NCBI RefSeq assembly: GCF_034676705.1
Contig: NZ_JAUCBS010000005.1
Coordinates: 248,001-312,000, forward strand
Length of the DNA: 64,000 nucleotides
Source of the DNA: Gemmobacter sp.
GTDB taxonomy: Bacteria > Pseudomonadota > Alphaproteobacteria > Rhodobacterales > Rhodobacteraceae
Reading direction: 5' to 3'
Shown here: positions 1 through 9,044 of the stretch, in pieces
Numbering within the stretch: the first letter of the stretch is position 1
How the letters are laid out: every line of letters begins with the position of its first letter
Position numbers and translations under genes: made by a program
The notes under the pieces: generated by a model
Database searches by the model: none
What the model was told of the DNA's origin: nothing
Seen by the model: only the letters and a program-made list of their open reading frames with translations

Positions 1-924
1 ATATTCCGGGTCGCCGTTGCGGGTGACCGCGATGTCGGACGAGGTGCCGCCCATGTCAAAGGTGATGATCCGGTCCAGCCCGGACTGCGCCGCGATCACC
101 TGCGCCGCCACCACGCCGGATGCCGGACCCGACAGCACCGTGTCGATGGGCCGGTCGCGCGCGGTGTCGATCGACAGCGTGCCCCCGTTGGACGAGGTGA
201 TGTAGACCGGCGCCGTCAGGCCCAGCCCCGCCAGCCGCTGTTGCAGCAGGGTGAAGTAGCTGGTCATCAGCGGGTGGACATAGGAATTCAGCAGCGCCAC
301 CAGCGTGCGTTCGTATTCCCGCGTCTCGGGCCAGATCTCGGCCGCCGCGCTGACCAGAACGTCGGGCAGGCGGTCGGCAAGGCCGGCCACGATCTCGCGT
401 TCCGTTTCCGGGTAAAGATAGGCGTGCAGCAGCGTCACGGCCACGGCGGCCACGCCGCTGGCCTTCAGATCGGCCGCCAGCGCGTCCAGTTCGGCCGCAT
501 CGGGGCGGGCCAGAACCTCGCCCTGGGCACTGATCGCGGCGCCCACCTCGAACACCAGATCGCGCGGGACCAGCACCTGTTCCTTGTCGGCGTTCATGTC
601 ATAGGAATTCGGCATCCGCGAGCGGGCGATTTCCAGAATGTCGCGGAACCCCCGGGGCACCACCAGCGCAATGCGCGCGCCGCGGCGCTGGATGATGGCG
701 TTCAGCCCGATGGTGGTGCCATGGATGACCAGTTCGACATCGTCATTGGTGACGCCGGCCTTGGCAATCACCTTGGAGATCCCGCGCTGGACCGAGGCCG
801 AGGGATCGGCGGGAACGCTGGGTTCCTTGAAAAAGGTGGTGGCGCCCGTGGCGGCGTTGACCAGCACGAAATCGGTGAATGTTCCCCCGACGTCGATGCC
901 GATGCGGCACTGTGCTTTGCTCAT
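1..924 (-). CDS. hyuA: Hydantoinase/oxoprolinase subunit A (HyuA family), N-terminal 308 residues, cut by the left edge
   Basis: The frame is open from an ATG at 924 to the left edge, so the C-terminal part lies outside the window. Residues 8-18 read IGIDVGGTFTD, the ATP-binding opening of the ASKHA-fold HyuA/OplA family. Farther on come an IHGTTIG segment and, near the visible end, a GGTSSD motif, both typical of the family. Such proteins use ATP to open cyclic amides (N-methylhydantoin, 5-oxoproline) or carboxylate ketones, and act in the cytoplasm together with a HyuB subunit. HyuB is encoded upstream in the same operon at 3733-5745, with transporter genes between the two. The exact substrate cannot be read from the sequence. 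Confidence 0.88.
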   Translation of the reverse strand, partial: MSKAQCRIGIDVGGTFTDFVLVNAATGATTFFKEPSVPADPSASVQRGISKVIAKAGVTNDDVELVIHGTTIGLNAIIQRRGARIALVVPRGFRDILEIARSRMPNSYDMNADKEQVLVPRDLVFEVGAAISAQGEVLARPDAAELDALAADLKASGVAAVAVTLLHAYLYPETEREIVAGLADRLPDVLVSAAAEIWPETREYERTLVALLNSYVHPLMTSYFTLLQQRLAGLGLTAPVYITSSNGGTLSIDTARDRPIDTVLSGPASGVVAAQVIAAQSGLDRIITFDMGGTSSDIAVTRNGDPEY

Positions 925-949
925 GACTGTTCCTGAGACGGTTGGGGCA

Positions 950-969
950 CCCGCCGGCGAACCGGCGGG
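950..969 (-). terminator. GC hairpin after solute-binding protein gene
   Basis: An 8-bp perfect stem, CCCGCCGG and CCGGCGGG with a CGAA loop, lies between the stop of the solute-binding protein gene (980) and the hyuA start (924). No T-run follows, so it is more likely an mRNA-stabilising or attenuating hairpin that raises binding-protein expression than a full terminator. Confidence 0.5.
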
Positions 970-979
970 CGCGGCAGCT

Positions 980-2017
980 TTACTGGCCGATTTCACGGTT
1001 CCAGCGGTCGATCCACTTGGGCATGCGGGCGGCGACGCCGGCAAAGTCGGGCCAGCGGATGCTGTCGATATCAGGCACGCGCTCGGCCAGCTTGCCGTCG
1101 TAGACGACATCCTGGTTGACGACGGCATAGTTGATGCCGTGGGCAAAGCACTTCTGGTTTTCCGCCATCAGCAGCGTTTCGATGAACGCCCAGCCGTTTT
1201 CCGACCCGTTCTTGACCTTCTGGATGACCGAGGGGCTGATCACGCCGCCTTCCTCGGGGTAGTAGAAGTTCATGTTCGGGATCGTGCCATCATGCGCGGC
1301 CCAGGCGCGGCCATCCCAATAGGGGCCGATGTCCGCCTCGCCCGACTGGATCAGCGTCAGGAACTGGTTGATATCGTTGAAGAACACGACGTTCCCGCTG
1401 TCCTTCAGCTTTTTCAGCTCGGCGAACAGCGCCTCTTCGTCGTCCAGATTGGCGCCATACAGGTCGGCGATGTTCCACAGCAGCGCGGTGGGCGTGGTGC
1501 TGGACAGGTTGATGCCCGGCAGCGCGGCCACGTAATCGCCGTCGATGGCGCCCTGGAAGAACTCTTTCCAGGTCTTCGGCGGTTCCTTCACGGTATCGGC
1601 GTTATAGGCCAGACCGGCGGCACCATAGTTGATGACCGTGCCATAGCCGTTCAGCGGTTCGGTGAAGCGCGCGGGCACCTTGGCCAGGTTCGGCACCTTG
1701 GCGGGGTCCAGCGGCTCGACCAGGCCGTCCTTGATGGCGACGTTGGCGGTGTCCATCAGGTTCACCAGCACGTCGATGGGCGGACGCGCCGGGTTGGCCG
1801 CGATCTGGCTGACCCACTGCGGCGGGCCACCGATGATCACCTCGACGCTTTGGCCGGTGCGGGCGGTGTGGGGTTCGGCATAGCATTTGCGGAACGCCTG
1901 TTCCCAGCTGCCGCCGAACGCGGTCACGGTGACATCGGCGGCCAGCGCCGGAACCGAGGTCATGATCAGGGCAAGGCCGGTGCCGGCCAGACCCCTTGCA
2001 AGCATGTTGAACGTCAT
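980..2017 (-). CDS. ABC transporter substrate-binding protein, spermidine/putrescine (PotD-like) type
   Basis: A 345-residue periplasmic binding protein. The signal peptide is a hydrophobic stretch at residues 8-25 ending ALA-AD, with cleavage after about residue 26. The mature part opens VTVTAFGGSWEQAF, as in family 1 extracellular binding proteins that feed polyamine-type ABC importers. It captures a small organic solute for the two permeases (2040-3736) and the ATPase (5764-6879) of the same operon. The neighbouring hydantoinase-family genes suggest a cyclic amide or amino-acid-like ligand, but this is inference. It ends in DRWNREIGQ, almost the same C-terminus as the second such protein at 46936-47967, so the two systems are paralogous. 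Confidence 0.88.
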   Translation of the reverse strand: MTFNMLARGLAGTGLALIMTSVPALAADVTVTAFGGSWEQAFRKCYAEPHTARTGQSVEVIIGGPPQWVSQIAANPARPPIDVLVNLMDTANVAIKDGLVEPLDPAKVPNLAKVPARFTEPLNGYGTVINYGAAGLAYNADTVKEPPKTWKEFFQGAIDGDYVAALPGINLSSTTPTALLWNIADLYGANLDDEEALFAELKKLKDSGNVVFFNDINQFLTLIQSGEADIGPYWDGRAWAAHDGTIPNMNFYYPEEGGVISPSVIQKVKNGSENGWAFIETLLMAENQKCFAHGINYAVVNQDVVYDGKLAERVPDIDSIRWPDFAGVAARMPKWIDRWNREIGQ

Positions 2018-2039
2018 CCTGTTGGTCTCCTCTTGGGTG

Positions 2040-2867
2040 TTAGCGGACGCTCTGGTTGACCAGATGCTTCAGTCCCGTCGCCCGCTGGATCAGCAGCAGC
2101 GCGACGATGGCGACGACCAGCTGCACGGTGCTGATCGCACCGATGGCGGGGTCGAACTGGTTTTGCTGATAGGCCAGCATCACGACGGGCAGCGTGTTGG
2201 TGTTGGCCCCGGCAAAGAACAGCGAGATCGGCAGGTTGTCGAGCGACACCAGCATGGAAAACAGCAGCCCGCTGATGATGCCCGGCCGCACCAGCGGCAG
2301 GGTGACATGCCGGAACACCTGCCACCGGGTGGCGCCCAGGATGCGGGCGCTTTCCTCGTAGCTGGGGCTGGTGCCCTGATAGACGGCGATGATCGTGCGG
2401 GTGATATAGGGGATCGCCACCACCACATGCCCGATCAGCAGCGCGGTCACCGAAACGCCCAGGCCCATCCACGACAGGTAATACAGCAACGCGACGCCCA
2501 GCAGGATCATCGGCATGGACAGCGGCGCCAGCAGCAGCGTGACGACCACCTCGGCAAACCGGCTGCGCGACCGGGCCAGCACCAGCGCGGCCGGCAAGGA
2601 CAGCACCAGCGCGATCAGCCCCGAGGCAACCGCCAGGAACAGGCTGAACCCCAGCGAGGTCAGGAACGGCCGGTATTCGACCATCCGCACATACCAGCGC
2701 AGCGAAAAGCTCTCGATCGGCAGGCGCACGAAGGCGGCATCGACAAAGGAGAACAGCACCACCACCACGATGGGCGCCAGCAGGAAGATGAAGAAGGCGA
2801 CCACGAACAGGGTCAGCACCCCTTGCGCGATGCGCGCGGCGGGTGTGCGGGCGGCAGGGCTGCTCAT
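2040..2867 (-). CDS. ABC transporter permease, PotC-like
   Basis: A 275-residue inner-membrane permease with about six hydrophobic segments, starting with a strong helix after residue 15. The cytoplasmic EAA loop reads EESARILGATRWQVFRHVT, the site that contacts the ATPase. The ATG at 2867 overlaps the TGA of the preceding permease gene (ATGA), which indicates translational coupling. It forms the channel with the 2864-3736 product and probably imports the ligand of the 980-2017 binding protein. A longer open frame continues upstream, but it reads through the other permease gene out of frame and is not real coding. Confidence 0.9.
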   Translation of the reverse strand: MSSPAARTPAARIAQGVLTLFVVAFFIFLLAPIVVVVLFSFVDAAFVRLPIESFSLRWYVRMVEYRPFLTSLGFSLFLAVASGLIALVLSLPAALVLARSRSRFAEVVVTLLLAPLSMPMILLGVALLYYLSWMGLGVSVTALLIGHVVVAIPYITRTIIAVYQGTSPSYEESARILGATRWQVFRHVTLPLVRPGIISGLLFSMLVSLDNLPISLFFAGANTNTLPVVMLAYQQNQFDPAIGAISTVQLVVAIVALLLIQRATGLKHLVNQSVR

Positions 2868-3736
2868 CGCGCACCGCCTTTCGGGCGAACCAGCCGCAGT
2901 TGCAGGAACAGGCAGACCAGCGCCAGCACCAGCAGGATATTGCCCATCGCGGCCGAGAATTTCGCATCTCCCACCAGCGTGAACTGCTGATAGATCAGCA
3001 CCGGCAGGGTGACGACGGTGTTGTTGCCCAGCAGCAGCATGGTCAGGAAGCTGCCGTTCGCCATCATGAACACGATGATCGACCCGGTGACGATCCCCGG
3101 CATGCTCAGCGGCAGGGTGACGTGCAGGAATGTGCGCACCGGCCCCGCGCCCAGGATGCCCGCCGCTTCCTCCAGCCGCCGGTCGACGCCTTGCAGCACG
3201 GCGGCGATGGAGATGACCATATAGGGCACCAGAATGTGGACGATGCCGATCATCACCGAAACCGGGCTTTGGATGATGCGCATGGGGCGGTCGATCAGGC
3301 CCAGATCCAGCAGGATGGTGTTGATCATGCCGCCGCGGGCCAGCAGCACCTGCCAGCCATAGGTGCGCATCAGGATGGATGTCATCAGCGGCGCGACCAG
3401 CAGAAAGATCAGCACCGTCGCCATTCGCCCCGAGGAGCGGACCAGATGATAGGCCACCGGATAGCCGATGGCGATGCAGATCAGCGTTGCCAGCAGGCTG
3501 ACCCACAGCGTGCGGAAGATCACGCTGAGGAAATATCCGTCGGTCACCAGCCGGATATAGTTCGCCACCGACCAGCCATCGGCGGTCTGAAGGCTGTTGA
3601 TCGTGTTGTCCACCAACGGCGCGATGAAGAACAGGAACAGGAACAGCACGGCGGGCAGCAGGCCCGCCAGCCCCTTGGGCAGCGCCAGTCGCGATTGCGG
3701 CTGGCCGGCCACCTTGCCACCCGCCGCGCCCGTCAT
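2864..3736 (-). CDS. ABC transporter permease, PotB-like
   Basis: A 290-residue integral membrane protein. A hydrophobic helix around residues 18-40 is followed by a large periplasmic loop and further helices. The EAA loop reads LEEAAGILGAGPVRTFLHV. The start ATG at 3736 overlaps the TGA of hyuB (ATGA), so the transporter is translationally coupled to hyuB. It pairs with the PotC-like permease just downstream. The frame continues upstream to 3967, but that part is antisense-quality sequence over hyuB. Confidence 0.9.
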   Translation of the reverse strand: MTGAAGGKVAGQPQSRLALPKGLAGLLPAVLFLFLFFIAPLVDNTINSLQTADGWSVANYIRLVTDGYFLSVIFRTLWVSLLATLICIAIGYPVAYHLVRSSGRMATVLIFLLVAPLMTSILMRTYGWQVLLARGGMINTILLDLGLIDRPMRIIQSPVSVMIGIVHILVPYMVISIAAVLQGVDRRLEEAAGILGAGPVRTFLHVTLPLSMPGIVTGSIIVFMMANGSFLTMLLLGNNTVVTLPVLIYQQFTLVGDAKFSAAMGNILLVLALVCLFLQLRLVRPKGGAR

Positions 3737-5745
3737 GCGGCGACCCCGGCATCCTGGCGCAGGCGGGCCAGTTCGGCGGCCAGCCGTTCGGGCGCATTGC
3801 CGGCGGCGGCGATCTGGTCGGCCATCGGCGTGGTGCCGGCGCGCGGCACGCCATCCAGAACGGCGGCATAGATCGCGGCGCGGCGTTTCTGGCGGGCCCC
3901 CATCGGCAGGCGGGCCAGCAGGGCGTTCATCTCGGTCACGGCGGCATCGGTGAACAGCCCCTCCCACGCCGTGCGCTCGGCGCCAAAGGCAAAGGCCGGG
4001 GCAGGCGCACGGGGGGCAGCCCGCAGCGCGGCGGTTGCGGTCGCGTCCACCGTGCCATCAGCGGCCAGCGCAACGCCATAGACTGCACGCGCATCGGCTT
4101 CGGTGATGAACCCGCGGCTCAGGTCGTCGGCCACTTCGGCGGGCGCGCGGTCGAACGGGTCGCCATAGCCGCCGCCACCCGGGGTCTGGATGGTGACCAG
4201 ATCGCCCCGGTTCACATCCAGCACGTCCAGCTTGCCCACATCCACCAGCGTGCCGTCGGCCTTCAGCAGGGTCACCCGGAACAGCGCGCCTTCGCGCCCG
4301 CCGGCCATGCCCCAGGGGGCAAAGCGGAAGCGTTCGGTGCCGCGGCCCAGCACCTGGCAACCATCTGTCTGCACCTCGAACGACAGGGTCAGGCCAAGGC
4401 CGCCGCGCCATTTGCCCGCGCCGCCCGACCCCTTGCGCAGGGCCCAGGATTTCACCCGCACGCTGGCGCTGCTTTCGACGCTTTCGATCGGGTTGTTCGC
4501 CAGGTTGGCAATGCCGCTGTCGCGCCCGTCCACCCCGTCGGCGCCCAGCCGCGCGCCCGATCCACCGACCAGCGGTTCCAGCACCAGCACCTTGCGCCCG
4601 CCGCTGGCCGGGTCGGGTTCGGTGAACACCACCGGCACCGTCACGCCGCCGCTGGGCGCCTTCATCAGCTCGGGCACGGCCTGCGCCAGCGCGCCGTTCA
4701 GCACGTCGTTCACCCGGGTGGCCGTGGCATGGCGCACGCCCACCGCCGCCGGATAGACCGGGTTCACCACCGTGCCCGGTTCGGTCGCCACGGTGAAGTT
4801 GCGATACAGCCCCGCGTTGATCGGCACCGAGGGATCATAGGTCAGGATGAACGCCACCAGCCGCAGCGTCAACCAGGGGTGGCGCTTGCCCCCCGTCGGG
4901 ATGTTGTAGGCCGAGGCGACCTGACCATCGGTCCCGGCATAATCCAGATGCACCAGACCGTCGGTGACGGTCATCCGCACCTTCAGCCGCACCGGCACGG
5001 TGGAATTGAAGTCATCGTCCAGATAGTCGATGAATTCGTAGCTGCCATCCGGGATCCGGCGCAGCACCGCGCGGGCCTTGGCGGCAGCATAATCCTGCAA
5101 CGCCTCCTGCGCCTCCAGGAAATTCTCGACCCCGTGCTGGGCGATCAGGTCGGCCACCCGCGCCTCGCCCGTCGCCAGCGAAGCGAGCATCGCCTTGACA
5201 TCGCCGGCATTGTCGTTCGGGGTGCGCGAATTGGCACGGAAGATGCGCAGGAAGTCGCGGTTTTCCTTGCCGCCCACCATGATGCGCACCGGCGGGATCA
5301 GCAGCCCTTCCTGATGGATCTCGGTATTCGCCGGCGAGATCGACGACGGCACCCGGCCGCCGACGTCGGAACAATGGATGAAGCACCAGCCATAGGCGAC
5401 GATCCGGCCTTCGTGGAAATAGGGCTGGATCATGTGCAGGTCGGGCAGGTGCGTGGCCAGCCCTTCGGTCTCAAAGGGGTGGTTCGTCATGATCACGTCG
5501 CCGGGCGCCAGATCGTCAAAGGCGGCGATGGCGGGCGAGCAGTCCAGATCCATGTAGTTCGACACGCCGATGGCGCGCGGATAGCCGAAGAACTTGCCCG
5601 ACAGGTCGGCCAGCCCGGTGGCGAAATCGGCGGTTTCCTTGACGAACAGCGTGCGCCCGGTGCGCTGGAGGGTATAGCTCATCTCCTCGGCGGCCGCGCT
5701 GACCTTGTTGTTGAGGATTTCGAGGGTGATCGGGTCGATGGTCAT
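3733..5745 (-). CDS. hyuB: Hydantoinase/oxoprolinase subunit B (HyuB family)
   Basis: A 670-residue HyuB-type subunit. It opens IDPITLEILNNKVSAAAEEM, the classic family N-terminus. It carries a DVIMTNHPFETEG segment and, in the last third, a PGGGGYGDP glycine motif. It partners HyuA (gene at 1-924) in ATP-dependent opening of a cyclic amide such as a hydantoin or 5-oxoproline, or a related carboxylation. Many HyuB proteins are 500-600 residues. The extra length is an Ala-rich C-terminal tail of roughly 120 residues after the glycine motif, which may be a subunit-interaction segment. It sits between the ATPase gene and the permease genes of the same transporter, which ties transport and metabolism together. 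Confidence 0.88.
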   Translation of the reverse strand: MTIDPITLEILNNKVSAAAEEMSYTLQRTGRTLFVKETADFATGLADLSGKFFGYPRAIGVSNYMDLDCSPAIAAFDDLAPGDVIMTNHPFETEGLATHLPDLHMIQPYFHEGRIVAYGWCFIHCSDVGGRVPSSISPANTEIHQEGLLIPPVRIMVGGKENRDFLRIFRANSRTPNDNAGDVKAMLASLATGEARVADLIAQHGVENFLEAQEALQDYAAAKARAVLRRIPDGSYEFIDYLDDDFNSTVPVRLKVRMTVTDGLVHLDYAGTDGQVASAYNIPTGGKRHPWLTLRLVAFILTYDPSVPINAGLYRNFTVATEPGTVVNPVYPAAVGVRHATATRVNDVLNGALAQAVPELMKAPSGGVTVPVVFTEPDPASGGRKVLVLEPLVGGSGARLGADGVDGRDSGIANLANNPIESVESSASVRVKSWALRKGSGGAGKWRGGLGLTLSFEVQTDGCQVLGRGTERFRFAPWGMAGGREGALFRVTLLKADGTLVDVGKLDVLDVNRGDLVTIQTPGGGGYGDPFDRAPAEVADDLSRGFITEADARAVYGVALAADGTVDATATAALRAAPRAPAPAFAFGAERTAWEGLFTDAAVTEMNALLARLPMGARQKRRAAIYAAVLDGVPRAGTTPMADQIAAAGNAPERLAAELARLRQDAGVAA

Positions 5746-5763
5746 GTGTCTGCCCTGCTGCTG

Positions 5764-6879
5764 TCAGGAATCGATGGCAAAGATGTTCTGGGCGCCGGCC
5801 GACCAGCTGGCCCATACCGGGTGGCCCACCGGCCAGCGCGGGGTGGTTTCCTCGCCCCGGGCCTGTTCATAGACCGAGATGGCGGGTGCCTGCGGACCGG
5901 GCGAGACGGTGTAGTCGTGATAGGATCCGCGGAACACATGGCCGGTCACCGTGCCCGGCAGCACGACGGTGCCGGGCGCCGCGCCGGGCGCACTGTCGGC
6001 CAGCGCGATACGTTCGGGCCGGATGCTCAGCGTCGCCGGGCCGGACAGGCCCAGGGACCGCGCGCGGGTCGGCAGCGGCGCCAGCCCCGGCAGGCGCAGG
6101 TCCACCACCGCCATGCCATCGCCGGCGCTGCCGGTGACCACGGCGGGCAGGTTGTTGGAAATACCCAGAAAATTCGCCACGAACCCGCTGGATGGCCGGT
6201 CATACACATCTTCCGGCGATCCGACCTGCCGGATATGGCCGCCTTCCATCACGACCACCTTGTCGCTCATGGTCAGGGCTTCGTCCTGATCGTGGGTCAC
6301 CAGAATGGTGGTGATGTGGAAATCCCGCTGCATCTGGCGCAGTTCGGTCTGCATGGTGTGGCGCAGGTTCTTGTCCAGCGCGCCCATCGGTTCATCCAGC
6401 AGCAGGACCGCCGGTTCCGTCACCAGCGACCGGGCAATGGCCACCCGCTGTTGCTGGCCGCCCGACAGCTGCGCCGGCATCCGGTCGCCGTGCTGGCCAA
6501 GGTGGATCATGTCCAGCATCCGGCGCACCCGCGCCTCGATGTCGGACCGGCCCATGCCGGCCATCTTCAGGCCGAAGCCGATGTTTTCCGCCACCGTCAT
6601 ATGCGGGAACAGCGCGTAGTTCTGGAACACCATCCCCAGCTTGCGCCGGTTCGGCGGCAGATCCGTCACGTCGCGGCCACCAATGCGGATCCGTCCGCGC
6701 GACGGGCTGTCGAACCCCGCGATCAGGCGCAGGGTCGTGGTCTTGCCGCAGCCCGACGGGCCCAGCAGCGCAGCGAATTCGCCGGCCGCGATTTGCAGAT
6801 CAATGTCGTGCAGCGCAGTGAACGACCCGAAGTCGCGGCCCACCGCATCCAGTTCGACCGACACCGGAGATGACGTCAT
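5764..6879 (-). CDS. ABC transporter ATP-binding protein, PotA-like
   Basis: A 371-residue ATPase. Walker A (GPSGCGKTT) is at residues 40-48, followed by the LSGGQQQR signature, Walker B VLLLDEP and the VTHD switch. A C-terminal TOBE-type domain is marked by the SIRPERIAL segment. The start is placed at the ATG at 6879 because a strong GGAGG lies 4 bases upstream at 6884-6888. An in-frame ATG at 6903 has no comparable ribosome site and lies inside the oxidase gene. Only one base separates the start from the TAG of that oxidase. It energises import through the permeases at 2040-3736. Confidence 0.9.
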   Translation of the reverse strand: MTSSPVSVELDAVGRDFGSFTALHDIDLQIAAGEFAALLGPSGCGKTTTLRLIAGFDSPSRGRIRIGGRDVTDLPPNRRKLGMVFQNYALFPHMTVAENIGFGLKMAGMGRSDIEARVRRMLDMIHLGQHGDRMPAQLSGGQQQRVAIARSLVTEPAVLLLDEPMGALDKNLRHTMQTELRQMQRDFHITTILVTHDQDEALTMSDKVVVMEGGHIRQVGSPEDVYDRPSSGFVANFLGISNNLPAVVTGSAGDGMAVVDLRLPGLAPLPTRARSLGLSGPATLSIRPERIALADSAPGAAPGTVVLPGTVTGHVFRGSYHDYTVSPGPQAPAISVYEQARGEETTPRWPVGHPVWASWSAGAQNIFAIDS

Positions 6880-6880
6880 T

Positions 6881-8095
6881 CTACCTCCATCCTGCTGATT
6901 CATTGTGCTTCATTTTCTTATACGACAATTTGTATCCCATAGGAAAAAATTGTGCGTCATCCATCCAATGCGCCACCCGCAGCGCGGCAAGGTCCGCCAG
7001 ACCCGAAAAGGCAAGAAAGGCCAGAAGTTCATCCTCCAGACAGGCGATGGCGGCCAGTGCCCCATCCTCGCCCGCCGCCGCAAGACCGTAGAGCGGCGCG
7101 CGCCCCAGCAGCACGCCATCGGCCCCCGCCCCGATCAGCTTGGCAGCATCGCTGCCGCGCATCACGCCGCTGTCAGCCAGCACCGTGGCGGCCGGCCCCA
7201 CCGCCTCGCGGATCGCGGGCAGCATGGCAAGGGGGGTGACCGCGCTGTCATGGTTGCGCCCGCCGTGCGAGGATACCACGATCCCGTCGCAGCCCAGCGT
7301 CATCAGCCGCGCGGCGTCCCCGGCATCCAGCACGCCCTTGACGATCAGCCGCCCCGGCCAGCGGTCGCGCAACTGTGCCAGCAGATCGGGGCCGACAACC
7401 GGGTCCAGCGCGAACCGCGGATCGCGGATCGCCCGGGTCACGGCGGCGCGCGCCTCTCCGGGGTAGTGGGCATAGGAGGGCAGCCCGCCTTGCAACAGAT
7501 AGCGCCCCGCCACCCCCAGCAACCAGCGCGGATGCCGCGCGAAATCCACCGCCAGCCGGGGCGACATCCGCAGCGGAATGCCAAAGCCGTTGCGCTGGTT
7601 ATGCACCTTTTTCGGCGAGGCAGGCGTATCGGCGGTAACCAGCAGCGTGGTGACCCCCAGCGCGCGCACCCGGTCCAGCAACTGCCAGGTTTCCGCCCGG
7701 TCGCGCCAGACATACAGCTGGAACCACAATTCAGCCCCCGGCGCGCCGCGGGCAATATCCTCGATGGACGTCGAGGATTGGGTGGCAACGCAGAACGGCA
7801 CCCCGGCGCGGGCGGCGGCACGGGCCATGCGGACCTCTCCGTCATGGACGACAAGGCCGGCCAGCGCCGTAGGCGCGATGGCAAAGGGCGACCGGCCGCG
7901 CAGGCTGTCGGGCGCGATGGCGCCGCTGGCCATGCGCGGCACGATGCGCCGCCGGTCGAACCCCTGCCGCAGCGCCTCCAGCGCCGTTTCGCCCTCGGTC
8001 CCCCGGCAGATATAGTCGAACAGCGCCCGGGGCAGCATCTGCCGCGCCCGGTCGCGCATCTCGGCCACATCGCGCAGGGGGAACCGGGGCGCCAT
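6881..8095 (-). CDS. FMN-dependent alpha-hydroxy-acid oxidase/dehydrogenase (LldD family)
   Basis: A 404-residue TIM-barrel flavoenzyme of the L-lactate dehydrogenase/glycolate oxidase family, which converts an (S)-2-hydroxyacid to a 2-oxoacid. Family signs are the N-terminal FDYICRGTEGETAL segment, WFQLYVWRDR, the FMN lysine segment LIVKGVL, the catalytic histidine/arginine motif SSHGGRNHD (usually SNHGGRQ) and GADGVLLGR. The final residues (YKLSYKKMKHNE) are Lys-rich. The DNA encoding them contains an operator-like palindrome at 6912-6929, so the tail may reflect regulatory DNA rather than protein function. The gene lies 3 bp after the DapA-like gene and directly before the ABC ATPase gene. 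Confidence 0.88.
   Translation of the reverse strand: MAPRFPLRDVAEMRDRARQMLPRALFDYICRGTEGETALEALRQGFDRRRIVPRMASGAIAPDSLRGRSPFAIAPTALAGLVVHDGEVRMARAAARAGVPFCVATQSSTSIEDIARGAPGAELWFQLYVWRDRAETWQLLDRVRALGVTTLLVTADTPASPKKVHNQRNGFGIPLRMSPRLAVDFARHPRWLLGVAGRYLLQGGLPSYAHYPGEARAAVTRAIRDPRFALDPVVGPDLLAQLRDRWPGRLIVKGVLDAGDAARLMTLGCDGIVVSSHGGRNHDSAVTPLAMLPAIREAVGPAATVLADSGVMRGSDAAKLIGAGADGVLLGRAPLYGLAAAGEDGALAAIACLEDELLAFLAFSGLADLAALRVAHWMDDAQFFPMGYKLSYKKMKHNESAGWR
6912..6929 (-). promoter_or_regulatory. Operator-like palindrome inside the oxidase gene, upstream of the ABC ATPase gene
   Basis: On the minus strand this reads ATTGTCGTATAAGAAAAT. It differs by two bases from the palindromic site at 9045-9062 beside the XRE-cupin regulator gene, and flanking bases match as well. 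It lies 33-50 bp upstream of the ATPase start, so it could control an internal promoter for the transporter and hydantoinase genes. Confidence 0.5.
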
Positions 8096-8098
8096 GGC

Positions 8099-8995
8099 TC
8101 AGGCCAGCGCCTCGCGCCGGATCAGGTCCAGCGCGGCGTCGATCAGGGCCTGCGTTTCGGCCCCCGGGGCACGCAGCGGCAGCGACACATCGCCGATCGG
8201 GTGGCCCATGCGGCCGATCATCGCCTTCAGCGGGCCGGGGTTCACCTCGTTGAACAGGGCGCGGAACACCGGCAGCAGCTTGCGGTGCAGCGCGATGCCC
8301 TCGGCAAAATTGCCCTGCGCCAGCGTGTTGTGCAGCCGCACCCAGTAGCCGGGCAGCATCGGCGCGCTGGCCAGCACGCCGCCGACGGCCCCATGCATCA
8401 CATGCACGGCATAGACCATGTCGTCGCCCGACATCAGCGCCAGCCCGCCCTCCAGCCGCGCGGCCAGGCAGTTGAAATAATGCGCATCGGTGTTGCACAC
8501 CTTCATGCCGATGACCGTGCCGTCATCGGCCAGCGCGGCGACCGTATCCGGCGCGCTGACCAGCCCGGTGCGCGAGGGCACATCGTAATAGACCAGCGGC
8601 GCATCGACCGCCGCCTTGTAGGCGCGGAAATAGTCGATCACGCCGTGCTGGCTGGGCACCACATAGAACGGCGTCACCAGCATGATCGCATCGGCGCCCG
8701 CATCGCGAAAGGTCTGGCCCGCCTCGACCGCATCGGCAAAACCCGGCGACAGCACGCCCGGCACCACCGGCACGGCGCCCGCCGCCACCTCGACCGTCCG
8801 GCGCACCACAGCGATGCGGGCATCGGGCGACAGGGCGGTGAATTCGCCGGTGCCGCCCATCGGCACCAGCCCGGTGACGCCGGCCGCCAGGTTGCGTTCG
8901 ACCAGATCGGTCAGCGCCACCAGATCGGGCGTGCCATCGGGCAAAAGCGGCGTGGGAAGCGCGGGGAAGATTCCCTTCAGGTCTTGGGGGGTCAT
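8099..8995 (-). CDS. Dihydrodipicolinate synthase/N-acetylneuraminate lyase family protein (DapA-like)
   Basis: A 298-residue class I aldolase-type protein. It carries GLVPMGGTGEF (2-oxoacid binding), YYDVPSRTG with the catalytic tyrosine and GMKVCNTD with the Schiff-base lysine. The fold is that of DapA, but the setting is catabolic (FMN oxidase, hydantoinase, ABC transporter). A lyase or aldolase acting on a sugar-acid or oxoacid is therefore more likely than lysine biosynthesis. It is the first gene of the minus-strand operon. The start at 8995 faces the divergent XRE-cupin gene across a 160-bp promoter region. Confidence 0.85.
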   Translation of the reverse strand: MTPQDLKGIFPALPTPLLPDGTPDLVALTDLVERNLAAGVTGLVPMGGTGEFTALSPDARIAVVRRTVEVAAGAVPVVPGVLSPGFADAVEAGQTFRDAGADAIMLVTPFYVVPSQHGVIDYFRAYKAAVDAPLVYYDVPSRTGLVSAPDTVAALADDGTVIGMKVCNTDAHYFNCLAARLEGGLALMSGDDMVYAVHVMHGAVGGVLASAPMLPGYWVRLHNTLAQGNFAEGIALHRKLLPVFRALFNEVNPGPLKAMIGRMGHPIGDVSLPLRAPGAETQALIDAALDLIRREALA

Positions 8996-9044
8996 GAAAG
9001 GACGTTACCTCGCTTGGTCGATTCGCTGTCCTCATCATCTAAAA

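Noticed and set aside
241..2059. Plus-strand open frames over hyuA and the binding-protein gene
   Set aside because: Low-complexity antisense sequence opposite well-supported minus-strand genes, with no ribosome sites or domains.
8099..8995. dapA of lysine biosynthesis
   Set aside because: The Schiff-base and tyrosine motifs fit the superfamily, but the operon is catabolic, so a specific dapA assignment is not justified.
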